Of a stretch of 64,000 nucleotides of DNA, positions 15,875 to 24,600 are shown in pieces (the first letter of the stretch is position 1; each line of letters opens with the position of its first letter). This DNA is from Collinsella sp. GTDB taxonomy: Bacteria; Actinomycetota; Coriobacteriia; Coriobacteriales; Coriobacteriaceae. The notes under the pieces were generated by a model. The model made no database searches, had not been told where the DNA came from, and saw only the letters and a program-made list of their open reading frames with translations. The stretch lies in NCBI GenBank assembly GCA_019414515.1, contig DXLX01000036.1, positions 1-64,000 of the forward strand, in the 5' to 3' direction. A program made the translations under genes and the position numbers.

Positions 15875-18370
15875 ATGACCGCAACCGCCAGCCGAACCAC
15901 TAACCGCAGGCCCGAGCTTTTGGCCCCCGCCGGAGGGCCCGAGCCTTTTGCCGCCGCACTCGCCGCCGGGGCAGACGCCATCTACTGCGGCATGGGCAGC
16001 TTTAACGCCCGCCGCAAGGCCACCAACTTTACCGACGAGGCCTTTGAGCAAGCCTGCCGCGCCGCGCATCTAGCCGGGTCGCGCGTCTACGTCACGGTCA
16101 ACATCGTCATCAAGCAGTCCGAGATGTGCGATGCACTGCAGCTCATCCATCGCTGCTCCACGCTGGGCGCCGACGCCTTTATCATCCAGGACTGGGGCCT
16201 GTTCTTTGAAGTCAAGCGCACCATGCCCGGCATCGAGACGCATATCTCGACCCAGGCGAACATCCACGACGACCGCGGAACTATCTGGTGCCGCGAGCAG
16301 GGCGCCGACCGCGTGACTCTCTCGCGCGAGCTCTCCATCGACGAGATCGCCGCCATTCACAACGCCGCGCCCGATGTGGACCTCGAGGTCTTTAGCCACG
16401 GCGCCATCTGCTTTTGCTACTCGGGTCTGTGCCTGCTGTCGAGCTTTGCCATGGCGGGCCGCTCGGCCAACCGCGGCATGTGCGCTCAGCCCTGTCGCCT
16501 GCCTTACGAGCTGATCGACGAGAACGGCCGCTCGCTCTCCCCTGCCGGTCGCGAGCGCGCGCTGTGCCCGCGCGACACCAACACTTCGCAGCTTGTTCGC
16601 CGTCTGTATGACGCCGGCGCCGCATCGCTCAAGCTCGAGGGCCGCATGAAGGCTCCCGATTACGTGTACTCCATCGTCGATGTGTACCGTCACCAGATTG
16701 ATGACATGCTGGCCGGGGTCGCCGTAGATAAGCACGAGGACGCCGCTCGCCAGCGCCAACTCAAGCGCTGCTTTAACCGCGACTTTACGCACGCTTATCA
16801 GGACGGCACCTCGGGCGACGAGATGATGAGTTACGAGCGATCCAACAACCGCGGCCAGATCGTAGGCACGGTGCTGGGCAGCCGTCTGGCCAACCGCGAT
16901 GTGCGCGGGCTCAAACCCGACGACCGCCGTCGCCGCGCTGCCATCGCCCGCATTGAGCTGTTTGAGCCCGTGGGCAAGGGCGACCTGCTGGAGCTTCGCC
17001 ACGATAACGAATTTGACCAGTTCCTGACCACCATTGCCGCTGATGATGCCGCCGCCGGCGACATCATCGAATGCCGCGTGCCCCGCAGCATGCCCGAGGG
17101 CTGCCGCGTGCGCGTGATTCGAAGCCAGCGCGCCATTGACGCTGCCGGCGCTGCGCTCAAACGCGATGTGCTGCGCCGCCGCTCTGTAGACGTGTCCGTT
17201 GTGGCGCGTCTAGGCGAGCCGTTTACCGTTACGCTCACCTGCTGTGACGATCCTTCGCTTACGGCCACGGCCACGGGCTTTACCGTCGAGGCTGCCAAGA
17301 CCCGCGCCGTCGAGGCATCCGATCTGGTTGAGCACGTCGGGCGCATGGGCTCCTCTCCCTTTGAGGCCGCAAGCTTTGACGTTTCGCTCGACGCCGGCTG
17401 CGGTATGGGCTTTTCTGCCGTACACAAGGTGCGCGCCGCCGCTTGTAAGGCGCTGGAAGAGGCCATTCTGGCACCGTACGAGGAGCGCGCGAAAACGCTC
17501 GAGCTGCCGGCGATTGTAACCAGTGATTCCCGCCCCGCGCCCGAGCACTACCGCGATGAGCCGCAGATCTGCGCCACCGTCACCTCGCTCGAGGCCGCCG
17601 AGGCCGCTCGCGCCGAGGGTGCAACGCGCATCTACATGACCAACGACGCGCTCGATGCGGCCGAGCTCTCCCCCGCCGATGCATTTGAGCAGGGCATCGT
17701 ACCCGTGCTCGACGAGGTCTGCCGCGCCGTTGACCACGTACGCGTCGACCCGTGGGTTGTTGCCGGCGCCACGGTCGCTATTGGCAACATCTCTGAGCTT
17801 GCCCTGGCCGCCCAGGTTGGCGCCACGGCCGAGATTCGCTCTTGTCTGCCGGTGCACAACACGCCCTGCATGGAGGCGCTTGCCGAGCGCGGAGCCGGTG
17901 CGTTTTGGCTCTCGCCCGAGATCACGCTCGACGAGATTGTCTCGCTCGGCGCCGCCGCGCCCGCGGCTCTGGGCATCACCGTCTTTGGCCGCCCGCGCGT
18001 TATGACGAGCGAGCACTGCATCCTGCAGGTGGCCAATGGCTGCATCCACGATTGTGCCAGCTGCCGTCTGCGCGCCCGCAAGCTGTCGCTCAAGAATATC
18101 GACGGAAAGGTCATGCCCGTGCGCACCGACATCCACGGCCGCTCTCGCTTGTACGACGCCTACCCCATCGACCTCACGCCGCAGGTACCGCAGTTGCTCG
18201 ACGCCGGCGTCCGTCGTCTTATGGTCGACGGAACCTTGCTCGAGGCCGATGAGATTGGCCGTGCCGTCGCTCGCGTCCGTCGCGCCGTCGAGGCGGCTCA
18301 AGCCGGCCGCAAGCCCGCCGCCCGCCTGCGCGGGGCGACCTCGGGCTGCATGTTTGTGGGAATCAGCTAA
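15875..18370 (+). CDS. U32 family protein with DUF3656 (RlhA-like 23S rRNA hydroxylation factor)
   Basis: An 831-residue U32 family protein starting at ATG after AAAGGCAGG. ELLAPAGGPEPFAAALAAGADAIYCG is typical of the N-terminus. The U32 signature is seen as EVFSHGAICFCYSGLC, followed by CAQPCRLPYEL, giving the cysteines of the family's iron-sulfur site. A second long part contains the DUF3656 region and a C-terminal cysteine set (CILQVANGCIHDCASCR). RlhA of this family hydroxylates C2501 of 23S rRNA. The next gene is an rRNA-type pseudouridine synthase 15 bases downstream, which fits an RNA modification role. Confidence 0.82.
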   Translation: MTATASRTTNRRPELLAPAGGPEPFAAALAAGADAIYCGMGSFNARRKATNFTDEAFEQACRAAHLAGSRVYVTVNIVIKQSEMCDALQLIHRCSTLGADAFIIQDWGLFFEVKRTMPGIETHISTQANIHDDRGTIWCREQGADRVTLSRELSIDEIAAIHNAAPDVDLEVFSHGAICFCYSGLCLLSSFAMAGRSANRGMCAQPCRLPYELIDENGRSLSPAGRERALCPRDTNTSQLVRRLYDAGAASLKLEGRMKAPDYVYSIVDVYRHQIDDMLAGVAVDKHEDAARQRQLKRCFNRDFTHAYQDGTSGDEMMSYERSNNRGQIVGTVLGSRLANRDVRGLKPDDRRRRAAIARIELFEPVGKGDLLELRHDNEFDQFLTTIAADDAAAGDIIECRVPRSMPEGCRVRVIRSQRAIDAAGAALKRDVLRRRSVDVSVVARLGEPFTVTLTCCDDPSLTATATGFTVEAAKTRAVEASDLVEHVGRMGSSPFEAASFDVSLDAGCGMGFSAVHKVRAAACKALEEAILAPYEERAKTLELPAIVTSDSRPAPEHYRDEPQICATVTSLEAAEAARAEGATRIYMTNDALDAAELSPADAFEQGIVPVLDEVCRAVDHVRVDPWVVAGATVAIGNISELALAAQVGATAEIRSCLPVHNTPCMEALAERGAGAFWLSPEITLDEIVSLGAAAPAALGITVFGRPRVMTSEHCILQVANGCIHDCASCRLRARKLSLKNIDGKVMPVRTDIHGRSRLYDAYPIDLTPQVPQLLDAGVRRLMVDGTLLEADEIGRAVARVRRAVEAAQAGRKPAARLRGATSGCMFVGIS

Positions 18371-18385
18371 CCGAAAGGCTTACAC

Positions 18386-19045
18386 GTGAACGAAGAACCT
18401 CAAGTCCTCTACTGCGATGCCTGGCTCATGGCCATCGACAAGCCCGCCGGCATGATCGTCCACGGCGACGGCACCGGTGAACGCACACTTACCGACTACG
18501 CCAGCGACCTGCTACTGGCGATGGGCGACGGCTTTGCCGCGACCGACATGCAGTCGCTCAACCGCCTGGACCGCAACACCACCGGCGTTGTGCTGTTCTC
18601 GCTCGACAAGCAGACGCAACCCGCTTTTGACCAGATGGTCATCGACCACGCCTTCGAAAAGCACTATCTGGCGCTCGCCGAGGGCAAGATCGACTGGAAC
18701 GAAAAGCTCATCGACAAGCCCATCGCCCGCGACCGCCACGACAGCCGCAAGATGCGCGTCGGTGCCAGCGGCAAGCCGTCGCAGACGCGCGTGAAGGTGC
18801 TCAAGCGCCTTAAGAGCCGTCGTGGCCTGCCCACGCGTTCGTATATCGATGTTGAGCTGCTCACCGGTCGCAAACACCAGATCCGTGTGCACCTGGCCAG
18901 CGAGCGTCACCCCCTGGTTGGCGACGACCTGTACGGAACGCCGCGCCCCTGCGGCCTCATGCTCCATGCCCACAGCGTGTCCTTCACGCATCCCGTAACC
19001 GGCGAGCATATCTATATCGAAGCCCCCTGCCCCTGGGAGCCCTAA
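18386..19045 (+). CDS. RluA-family pseudouridine synthase
   Basis: A 219-residue protein starting with GTG at 18386 after GAAAGGC. LNRLDRNTTGVVLF holds the catalytic aspartate in the HRLDxxTSG-type motif, with Asn in the usual His place. The GRKHQIRVHL and later segments complete the fold. There is no S4 domain. It would isomerise uridine in rRNA or tRNA. It lies 15 bases after the U32 gene and is probably co-transcribed with it. Confidence 0.88.
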   Translation: MNEEPQVLYCDAWLMAIDKPAGMIVHGDGTGERTLTDYASDLLLAMGDGFAATDMQSLNRLDRNTTGVVLFSLDKQTQPAFDQMVIDHAFEKHYLALAEGKIDWNEKLIDKPIARDRHDSRKMRVGASGKPSQTRVKVLKRLKSRRGLPTRSYIDVELLTGRKHQIRVHLASERHPLVGDDLYGTPRPCGLMLHAHSVSFTHPVTGEHIYIEAPCPWEP

Positions 19046-19056
19046 ACCATCACAAT

Positions 19057-19094
19057 GGGGACAGGCACCTTTGTGGTGGTTTTGGCCTTGTCCC
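19057..19094. other. GGGAC/GTCCC hairpin between convergent genes
   Basis: GGGGACAGGC pairs with GCCTTGTCCC around an 18-base loop, in the gap between rluA and the deoR gene. Similar GGGAC...GTCCC elements recur elsewhere in this window. It may serve as a transcript end, but lacks a strong T-tract. Confidence 0.5.
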
Positions 19095-19098
19095 ATCG

Positions 19099-19845
19099 CT
19101 AGACCGTGATGACGTTGTCCATTGCCCGGTACTTGGCGGGGACCTCGCCTGCGGTAATAATCGTTGCATCGCGGAAGTCCGCGAATTTTACGGGAGCCAC
19201 CATGCCAAACTTACTGGCGTCCGAGATTACGAAGCGTTTGGCTGTATGGCGCATCGAGATGCGCTTTACTTGCGCCTCCTCGATATCGGGCGCCGTGAAG
19301 CCCTGCTCGGCGGCAATGCCGTTAGAGCCCCAAAAACCACAGTTGAAGTTGTAGCGGTCTAAGGTTGCCAAGGCATCGGGGCCAACGAGCGCCTCGGTCT
19401 CGGGTTTGAGCTCGCCGCCCAGCACCACGGTACGCATGCCGCGCAAAGCAAGGCGCTGAGCATGGAGCACGGAATCGGTCACATAGGTGACATCTTCAAG
19501 GTGTGGAAGATGCTCGATGAGCCTGAGCGTCGTCGAGCCCGAGTCGATGTATACAAAGCTCTCAGGCTCCACAAGCGCCGCCGCACGGGCGCATATACGC
19601 TCCTTGTCATCGTTATGGAGGTCGCTGCGCTCATTAAGCGTTAGGTCGCGCGTCACGTGCGCGCGCTCAAGACTCGTCGCCCCACCGTGGACCTTGGCGA
19701 TACGGTGCGCTCGGTCGAGCGTCTGCAGGTCGCGCCGAATGGTAGATGCCGTCACGCCCAGGGCCTCAGCAAGCTCCAGCACGGTAACCGAGCCGGCTCG
19801 CTGCACCATCGACACAATCGCGTTGAGCCTATCTTCCGCAAGCAT
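19099..19845 (-). CDS. DeoR/GlpR-family transcriptional regulator
   Basis: A 248-residue regulator with an N-terminal winged helix (VTVLELAEALGVTASTIRRDLQTL) and a DeoR C-terminal sugar-phosphate domain (YIDSGSTTLRLIEHL, VLGGELKPETEALVGP). AGGAGGAG, inside the tail of the upstream gene, precedes the ATG. Its start is only 4 bases from the stop of the oxidoreductase gene, so the two form an operon and the regulator probably controls the oxidoreductase promoter. Effector unknown. Confidence 0.88.
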   Translation of the reverse strand: MLAEDRLNAIVSMVQRAGSVTVLELAEALGVTASTIRRDLQTLDRAHRIAKVHGGATSLERAHVTRDLTLNERSDLHNDDKERICARAAALVEPESFVYIDSGSTTLRLIEHLPHLEDVTYVTDSVLHAQRLALRGMRTVVLGGELKPETEALVGPDALATLDRYNFNCGFWGSNGIAAEQGFTAPDIEEAQVKRISMRHTAKRFVISDASKFGMVAPVKFADFRDATIITAGEVPAKYRAMDNVITV

Positions 19846-19848
19846 CGC

Positions 19849-20928
19849 TTACTCCTCCTCGGGGTACACGACTCCCCAGTCGGCGCGGAGCTTGGTCATA
19901 AGCTCCATAACATCAGAAGCATAATCCAGCAGCTCGCGCTTGGAGTCGTCGCCGGCAACGGCCTGCTCAAGATCGGCCATCTCATAGCAAAGGGCGTAAG
20001 CCTCGGTGCCGGCGTGGACCTCCTCGCGGTGACCGTCCGCAGTCCACACGATGGTCGCGTGATCGGCACGCGGATACTCGTTGACCTCGATATAGCACTT
20101 GTCAAAGCTGATGACCGAGCGCTTGGGCTGCTTGGAGTGGAGCGTAAGGCTCACAACACCCAGCTGCTGCTCGGCATTACGGCAGACGATGCCGCCCGCA
20201 ACGTCCACGCCGGTCTCACAGGTGTTGCCCAGCGAAACGACCTCGGCAGGCTGGCTTGCCATAAAGAGGCGCATGACGGACAGGGCATACACGCCTATAT
20301 CGAGCATGGCACCGCCAGCAAGGTTGCGATTGTAGAAACGATTGGTCAAATCGCCGTACTCCTTGTAGCTGCCAAAGTTGAGCTGAGCGAGGTTCATGCG
20401 GCCGAACTCGCCAGCATCCATGCGACGACGCAGCTCCTGATACAAGGGCATGTGAAGCACCGTGGTGGCGTCCATGAGGACCACGTTATGCTCGTCGGCA
20501 ATGGCACAGGCCTCGTCGAGCTCGGCAGAATTTAGGGTAATGGCCTTTTCGCAGAGCACGTGCTTGCCAGCTGCCAGAGCGGCTCGCAGGTAGGTGATAT
20601 GCGTGTTGTGCGGCGTGGTGATATAGACGGCGTCGATATCCGGATCGGCATAGAGGTCCTCGACCGTGTCATAGACCTTCTCGATGCCATACTGCTCGGC
20701 AAAAGCCTGAGCCTTAGACAGCGTGCGGTTGGCGACGCCCGCAAGCTTGCGGCCGGCAAGAGCGAGAGACTGGGCCATCTGGTTGGCGATAACGCCACAA
20801 CCGATCACGGCCCAGCGGAGCTCGGGAGCCGTAAAGATATCATCGGGGAATGGCTTGTCCTGAACCGAAGCGAACGCTGCCTTTGCGGCTGCCGCAGAAT
20901 CGAGTGGAGCCTGCTTGGAATCTGCCAT
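19849..20928 (-). CDS. Gfo/Idh/MocA-family oxidoreductase
   Basis: A 359-residue NAD(P)-dependent dehydrogenase. The Rossmann motif is WAVIGCGVIANQMAQSL near residue 40, and the family motif HVLCEKAITLNSAELDE is intact. The C-terminal domain has FYNRNLAGGAMLDIGVY. AGGAGGC precedes the ATG. Family members oxidise or epimerise sugars and inositols; the substrate here is unknown, although the coupled DeoR gene suggests a sugar. Confidence 0.86.
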   Translation of the reverse strand: MADSKQAPLDSAAAAKAAFASVQDKPFPDDIFTAPELRWAVIGCGVIANQMAQSLALAGRKLAGVANRTLSKAQAFAEQYGIEKVYDTVEDLYADPDIDAVYITTPHNTHITYLRAALAAGKHVLCEKAITLNSAELDEACAIADEHNVVLMDATTVLHMPLYQELRRRMDAGEFGRMNLAQLNFGSYKEYGDLTNRFYNRNLAGGAMLDIGVYALSVMRLFMASQPAEVVSLGNTCETGVDVAGGIVCRNAEQQLGVVSLTLHSKQPKRSVISFDKCYIEVNEYPRADHATIVWTADGHREEVHAGTEAYALCYEMADLEQAVAGDDSKRELLDYASDVMELMTKLRADWGVVYPEEE

Positions 20929-20978
20929 TATGTGCCTCCTGAGTCATCGGAAGTTCTTCATTTCCAACAGCCTTATAT

Positions 20979-21110
20979 TCGCACAAATGAGCGCGCATTT
21001 GCTTGTATTTGCGTGTATATTTGCTTTTCGGTCATTATTTGGCCATGGTTGACAGATGTTTGCGCGGCCATGCGCATCATCGCGCAAGACTCTGCGCGTA
21101 AATGCGCATG
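20979..21110. promoter_or_regulatory. Phased ATTTGC/GCGCA repeats upstream of the oxidoreductase operon
   Basis: Within the 475-base gap, ATTTGC occurs three times (about 20997, 21007 and 21019) at roughly one-helical-turn spacing, preceded by CGCACAAATG in the opposite sense. A second group of TGCGC words follows at 21060-21106. DeoR-type repressors often bind such repeated sites. The rest of the gap (21110-21340) holds GTCCC-containing words (about 21204, 21323) and no gene. Confidence 0.4.
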
Positions 21111-21348
21111 CGACAATCCTTGTGAAACATATAGGAGCGGAGCACCAAAGCCCTAAAGACAGAGCCAGCTGTATTACTTCACCCCTCTGGGGGCACCAGA
21201 CATCAAAGGACCGTCCCAAACTGCCGGCGCATAGGGACTGTACCCAGCTGTCGTCAGCTGGGGATGTGCCCCAAGTGCCCTTTTCGTTGCAAGACCGTGC
21301 CCAACGGGCACTCATTTAAGTCTGTCCCCAATGAGTGGGGATAAAAAA

Positions 21349-21374
21349 GGCCCGGGTGCCGTGGCATCCGGGCC
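21349..21374 (-). terminator. Terminator of the S10 operon after rplX
   Basis: GGCCCGGGTGCC pairs with GGCATCCGGGCC around GT, and the minus strand continues with TTTTTTAT. It lies 30 bases past the rplX stop and ends the operon, so rplE and later spc genes do not follow here. Confidence 0.85.
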
Positions 21375-21403
21375 TTTGCTAGCAACTTGATGTTGCGGGC
21401 AGC

Positions 21404-21709
21404 TTAGAACTTGTGGCCGCACTTCTTGCAGACGCGCAGCTTGTTCTTGCCGTCCTTCTCGTGACCGACGCGGGTAACCTTACCGCACTCGGGGCAAACG
21501 AGATTGACGTTGGAGGCGTCGATAGGAGCCTCCTGCGAAACGATGCCGCCCTGCTGGTTGGCAGCGTTGGGCTTGACGGCCTTCTTGACGACCGAAACGC
21601 CCTCGACAACGACCTTGTTCTCGGCGGGGAGAGCACGCAGGACAACGCCCTGCTTGCCGCGATCCTTACCAGAGAGAACCTGGACCTTATCGCCCTTCTT
21701 GATATACAT
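21404..21709 (-). CDS. rplX: 50S ribosomal protein L24
   Basis: 101 residues with the KOW motif near the start (KKGDKVQVLSGKDRGKQGVVLR), which binds 23S rRNA early in 50S assembly. The C-terminal half contains VCPECGKVTRVGHEKDG and CKKCG, a four-cysteine zinc-ribbon-like tail seen in some bacterial L24. GGGGAG precedes the ATG. It is the last gene of this ribosomal operon, followed by a strong terminator. Confidence 0.97.
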   Translation of the reverse strand: MYIKKGDKVQVLSGKDRGKQGVVLRALPAENKVVVEGVSVVKKAVKPNAANQQGGIVSQEAPIDASNVNLVCPECGKVTRVGHEKDGKNKLRVCKKCGHKF

Positions 21710-21722
21710 ATATCTCCCCTAA

Positions 21723-22091
21723 CTACAGGGTCTCGGGAGCGAGCGAGACGATCTTCATGTACTTCTTGTCACGAAGCTCGCGAGCGACGGGCCCGAAGAT
21801 ACGGGTGCCGACGGGCGAACCATCGTTGTTGATGACAACGCAGGCGTTCTCATCAAAGCGAATGTAGGAGCCATCCTTGCGGCGGATCTCCTTAACGGTG
21901 CGAACGACGACGCAACGGACAACGTCCTTCTTCTTGACGTTGGCGCCAGGGGTAGCCTCCTGGACAGCACCGATGAACACATCGCCGATGCCTGCATAAC
22001 GACGCTTGGAACCGCCAAGCACCTTGATGCAGCGAATCTTGCGAGCGCCGGAGTTGTCGGCGACGTTCAGCATGGTTTGCATCTGAATCAT
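21723..22091 (-). CDS. rplN: 50S ribosomal protein L14
   Basis: 122 residues, the usual length, beginning MIQMQTMLNVADNSGARKI and containing GDVFIGAVQEATP and the conserved ending EIRRKDGSYIRFDENACVVI...RIFGPVARELR. L14 lies at the subunit interface. It is 13 bases upstream of rplX and follows rpsQ after a 118-base gap, the widest within this part of the operon. Confidence 0.98.
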   Translation of the reverse strand: MIQMQTMLNVADNSGARKIRCIKVLGGSKRRYAGIGDVFIGAVQEATPGANVKKKDVVRCVVVRTVKEIRRKDGSYIRFDENACVVINNDGSPVGTRIFGPVARELRDKKYMKIVSLAPETL

Positions 22092-22209
22092 GGTAGATGT
22101 TCCTCCGAACTAAGAACCGAAGAGAGGTGCGCTGCCTTTATACGGCCTGTGGTATGCAAGCCAGGCATACGCACATCTTCGGAAACGTACAAGTCGTAAG
22201 AGCGACTGC

Positions 22210-22470
22210 TTATTTAGCGCGCTCGACGACCTCGATGAGGCGCCAACGCTTCATCTTGGACATAGGACGGGTCTCCATAACGCGGACGGTGTCGCCCACG
22301 CCAGCCGTGCACTCCTCGTCGTGAGCGTGCAGCTTCTTGGAGCTGGTCATCATCTTGCCGTACTTGGGGTGACGCTTGCGCTCGGTGATGGTGACAACAA
22401 TGGTCTTGGCACCGGAGACGGAGGTAACGACACCCGTACGGACCTTACGCGAGTTACGCGAATCAGTCAT
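22210..22470 (-). CDS. rpsQ: 30S ribosomal protein S17
   Basis: 86 residues with the OB-fold pattern of S17: RKVRTGVVTSVSGAKTIVVTI, then HPKYGKMMTSSKKLHAHDE and GDTVRVMETRPMSKMKRWRL. It binds 16S rRNA early in assembly. GGAGAG lies before the ATG. It follows rpmC by 16 bases in the conserved order. Confidence 0.98.
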   Translation of the reverse strand: MTDSRNSRKVRTGVVTSVSGAKTIVVTITERKRHPKYGKMMTSSKKLHAHDEECTAGVGDTVRVMETRPMSKMKRWRLIEVVERAK

Positions 22471-22486
22471 GTTCTCTCCTTAGGTC

Positions 22487-22702
22487 CTACTCGGCGACAG
22501 CGGACTTCTCCGCTGCGATCTCGCGGGCGCGCTGCTCCGTGAGGACGCGAGCGATGTCCTTCTTCACGGTGTTGACGCGAGCGGTGTTGTCCAGCTGGCT
22601 GGTAGCCATCTGGAAACGAAGGTTAAAGAGCTCGGCGCGCATTTCCTTCAGCTTCTCAACGAGCTGAGCGTCCGAGAGCTCACGAATCTCTGCGGGCTTC
22701 AT
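22487..22702 (-). CDS. rpmC: 50S ribosomal protein L29
   Basis: 71 residues of two helices, with the family pattern MKPAEIRELSDAQLVEKLKEMR and LFNLRFQMATSQLDNTARV. L29 sits near the peptide exit. The ATG overlaps the rplP stop as TAATG, so translation is probably coupled. Confidence 0.97.
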   Translation of the reverse strand: MKPAEIRELSDAQLVEKLKEMRAELFNLRFQMATSQLDNTARVNTVKKDIARVLTEQRAREIAAEKSAVAE

Positions 22703-23205
22703 TAGTTCTCCTCCTTGGCGGCGGCGGCGTCCTCAGCAGCCCACTTGGCCTCGAGAGCGGCCTCCTCAGCCATCTCCTTCTCGATGCGCTGCTCAGCGTT
22801 CTTGGCAGCAACAATCTTGGTCTTGATGGGAAGCTTGTGCTGTGCAAGACGCAGAGCCTCGCGAGCGACCTCCTCGGGCACGCCCTTGACCTCGAACATG
22901 ATACGGCCGGGCTTGACGACGGCCACCCACTCCTCGGGGTTACCCTTACCAGAACCCATGCGAGTCTCGGCAGGCTTCTTGGTGATGGGCTTATCGGGGA
23001 AGATCGTGATGTAGACACGACCGCCACGCTTCATGTAGCGGGTCATGGCAATACGAGCGGCCTCGATCTGACGGTTGGTGATCCAATGGGCCTCGAGAGC
23101 CTGGATACCAAACTCGCCGAAATGCAGCTCGGTATTACCCTTGGCCTGGCCCTTCATGGAGCCACGCTGCACCTTGCGGTGAAGAATACGCTTAGGGGCA
23201 AGCAC
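22702..23205 (-). CDS. rplP: 50S ribosomal protein L16 with C-terminal extension
   Basis: 167 residues, about 30 more than typical bacterial L16. The core is standard (LAPKRILHRKVQRGSMKGQA, GRVYITIFPDKPITKKPAETRMGSGKGNPE) and the extra tail from about residue 135 is rich in Ala, Glu and Lys and likely helical. L16 helps form the tRNA-binding sites at the A and P sites. The start is GTG overlapping the rpsC TAG as TAGTG. Confidence 0.97.
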   Translation of the reverse strand: MLAPKRILHRKVQRGSMKGQAKGNTELHFGEFGIQALEAHWITNRQIEAARIAMTRYMKRGGRVYITIFPDKPITKKPAETRMGSGKGNPEEWVAVVKPGRIMFEVKGVPEEVAREALRLAQHKLPIKTKIVAAKNAEQRIEKEMAEEAALEAKWAAEDAAAAKEEN

Positions 23206-23915
23206 TACTGACCCCTCCTCTCGGAGTTACGACGACGAGGACGGGAAGAGCCCTCGAGTGCAGGGTTGGGAACAGGCTGGCCCGGGAGCTTCTCGCCCAG
23301 GTAGATCCAGACCTTCACGCCGCAGGCACCCATGGTGGTGCTGGCGACAGCCGTGCCGTAGTCGATCTTGGCACGGAGGGTGTGCAGAGGCACGCGACCC
23401 TCACGGTACCACTCACGACGGCCCATCTCGGCACCGCCGAGACGACCGGAGCACTGGATACGGATGCCCTTGGCGCCGGCCTTGCGGGCGGACTGGACAG
23501 CCTTGCGCATAGCGCGACGGAAGGCAACGCGGCCCTCGAGCTGCTCAGCGATGGACTGAGCAACGAGGTTGGCGTCGAGCTCGGGGCGCTTGATCTCGAC
23601 AACGTCGACGGAGAGCTGGCCCTTGGAGACGCCAGCGACCTTCTCGAGCTCGGTGCGGAGGGTATCGATCTCGGCACCCTTCTTACCGATGACAACGCCG
23701 GGGCGAGCGGTGAGGATGATGACCTTCACCTTGTCGCCAGCGCGCTCGATCTCGACGCGGGAGACAGCTGCGCGGGAAAGACGCTTCTCGAGGTACTTGC
23801 GGATCTCGAGATCGTTACCGAGGGTCTTAGCGTAATCCTTCTCTGCGAACCAGCGGGAGCGCCAGTTCTCGGTGATGCCAAGACGGAAGCCGGTGGGGTA
23901 GACTTTCTGACCCAT
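23205..23915 (-). CDS. rpsC: 30S ribosomal protein S3
   Basis: 236 residues, normal for S3. It starts MGQKVYPTGFRLGITENWRS, has the KH domain with VVIGKKGAEIDTLRTELEK, and the C-terminal domain with GIRIQCSGRLGGAEMGRREW. S3 lines the mRNA entry channel. The tail PRRRNSERRGQ is basic. It is preceded by rplV with six bases between. Confidence 0.98.
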   Translation of the reverse strand: MGQKVYPTGFRLGITENWRSRWFAEKDYAKTLGNDLEIRKYLEKRLSRAAVSRVEIERAGDKVKVIILTARPGVVIGKKGAEIDTLRTELEKVAGVSKGQLSVDVVEIKRPELDANLVAQSIAEQLEGRVAFRRAMRKAVQSARKAGAKGIRIQCSGRLGGAEMGRREWYREGRVPLHTLRAKIDYGTAVASTTMGACGVKVWIYLGEKLPGQPVPNPALEGSSRPRRRNSERRGQ

Positions 23916-23921
23916 ACAGCT

Positions 23922-24293
23922 TTACGCCTCCTTTCGAGGAGCAACGACGACGGTGATGTGGGAAGTACGCTTCAGAATGCGAGAAGCGGAACCCTTGGCG
24001 CGGGGACGGATGCGCTTAAGCGTCGGACCCTCGTCAACATAGGCAGCGGCGACAACCAGGTTGTCGGCACGCAGACCGTTGTTGTTCTCGGCGTTCGCAA
24101 CGGCGGAACGGAGAACCTTCTCGACATCCACAGCGACGGCGCGGTCGCAGAAGTGGAGGATGTCGAAGGCCTGAGCGACAGGCTTGCGGCGGATCAGATC
24201 GACCACCAGGCGGGCCTTGCTGGGGGAAACACGCACGTACTTAGCGACGGCGCGAACCTCGGTGGCCTCAGTTTCAATAGACTTAGTTGCCAT
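23922..24293 (-). CDS. rplV: 50S ribosomal protein L22
   Basis: 123 residues with AVAKYVRVSPSKARLVVDLIR near the start, the AVANAENNNGLRADNLVV core and the beta hairpin tip KRIRPRAKGSASRILKRTSH that reaches into the exit tunnel. It has a slightly acidic N-terminal extension (MATKSIETEATE). It follows rpsS by 14 bases. Confidence 0.98.
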   Translation of the reverse strand: MATKSIETEATEVRAVAKYVRVSPSKARLVVDLIRRKPVAQAFDILHFCDRAVAVDVEKVLRSAVANAENNNGLRADNLVVAAAYVDEGPTLKRIRPRAKGSASRILKRTSHITVVVAPRKEA

Positions 24294-24307
24294 TTACGGT
24301 TAACCCC

Positions 24308-24568
24308 CTATTTGGCCTTGTGGCCACGGAACGTACGAGTCGGCGCGAACTCGCCGAGCTTGTGACCAACCATGGACTCGGTAACATACACGGGCACATG
24401 CTTGCGGCCGTCGTGGACGGCGATGGTGTGACCAACCATCTCGGGGAAGATGGTGGACGCGCGGGACCAGGTCTTCACGACGTCCTTCTTGCCAGCCTCG
24501 TTCATCGCGGTGATACGCGAGAGAAGGCGAGTCTCCACGAACGGGCCCTTTTTGAGACTTCTGCTCAT
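24308..24568 (-). CDS. rpsS: 30S ribosomal protein S19
   Basis: 86 residues beginning MSRSLKKGPFVETRLLSRI and containing RASTIFPEMVGHTIAVHDG and HKLGEFAPTRTFRGHK, all standard for S19, which contacts the 30S head and the bridge to 50S. GAGAAAG lies before the ATG. It follows rplB by 32 bases. Confidence 0.98.
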   Translation of the reverse strand: MSRSLKKGPFVETRLLSRITAMNEAGKKDVVKTWSRASTIFPEMVGHTIAVHDGRKHVPVYVTESMVGHKLGEFAPTRTFRGHKAK

Positions 24569-24600
24569 AAGTGCTTTCTCCTAAAACTCGGTATCCGAAA

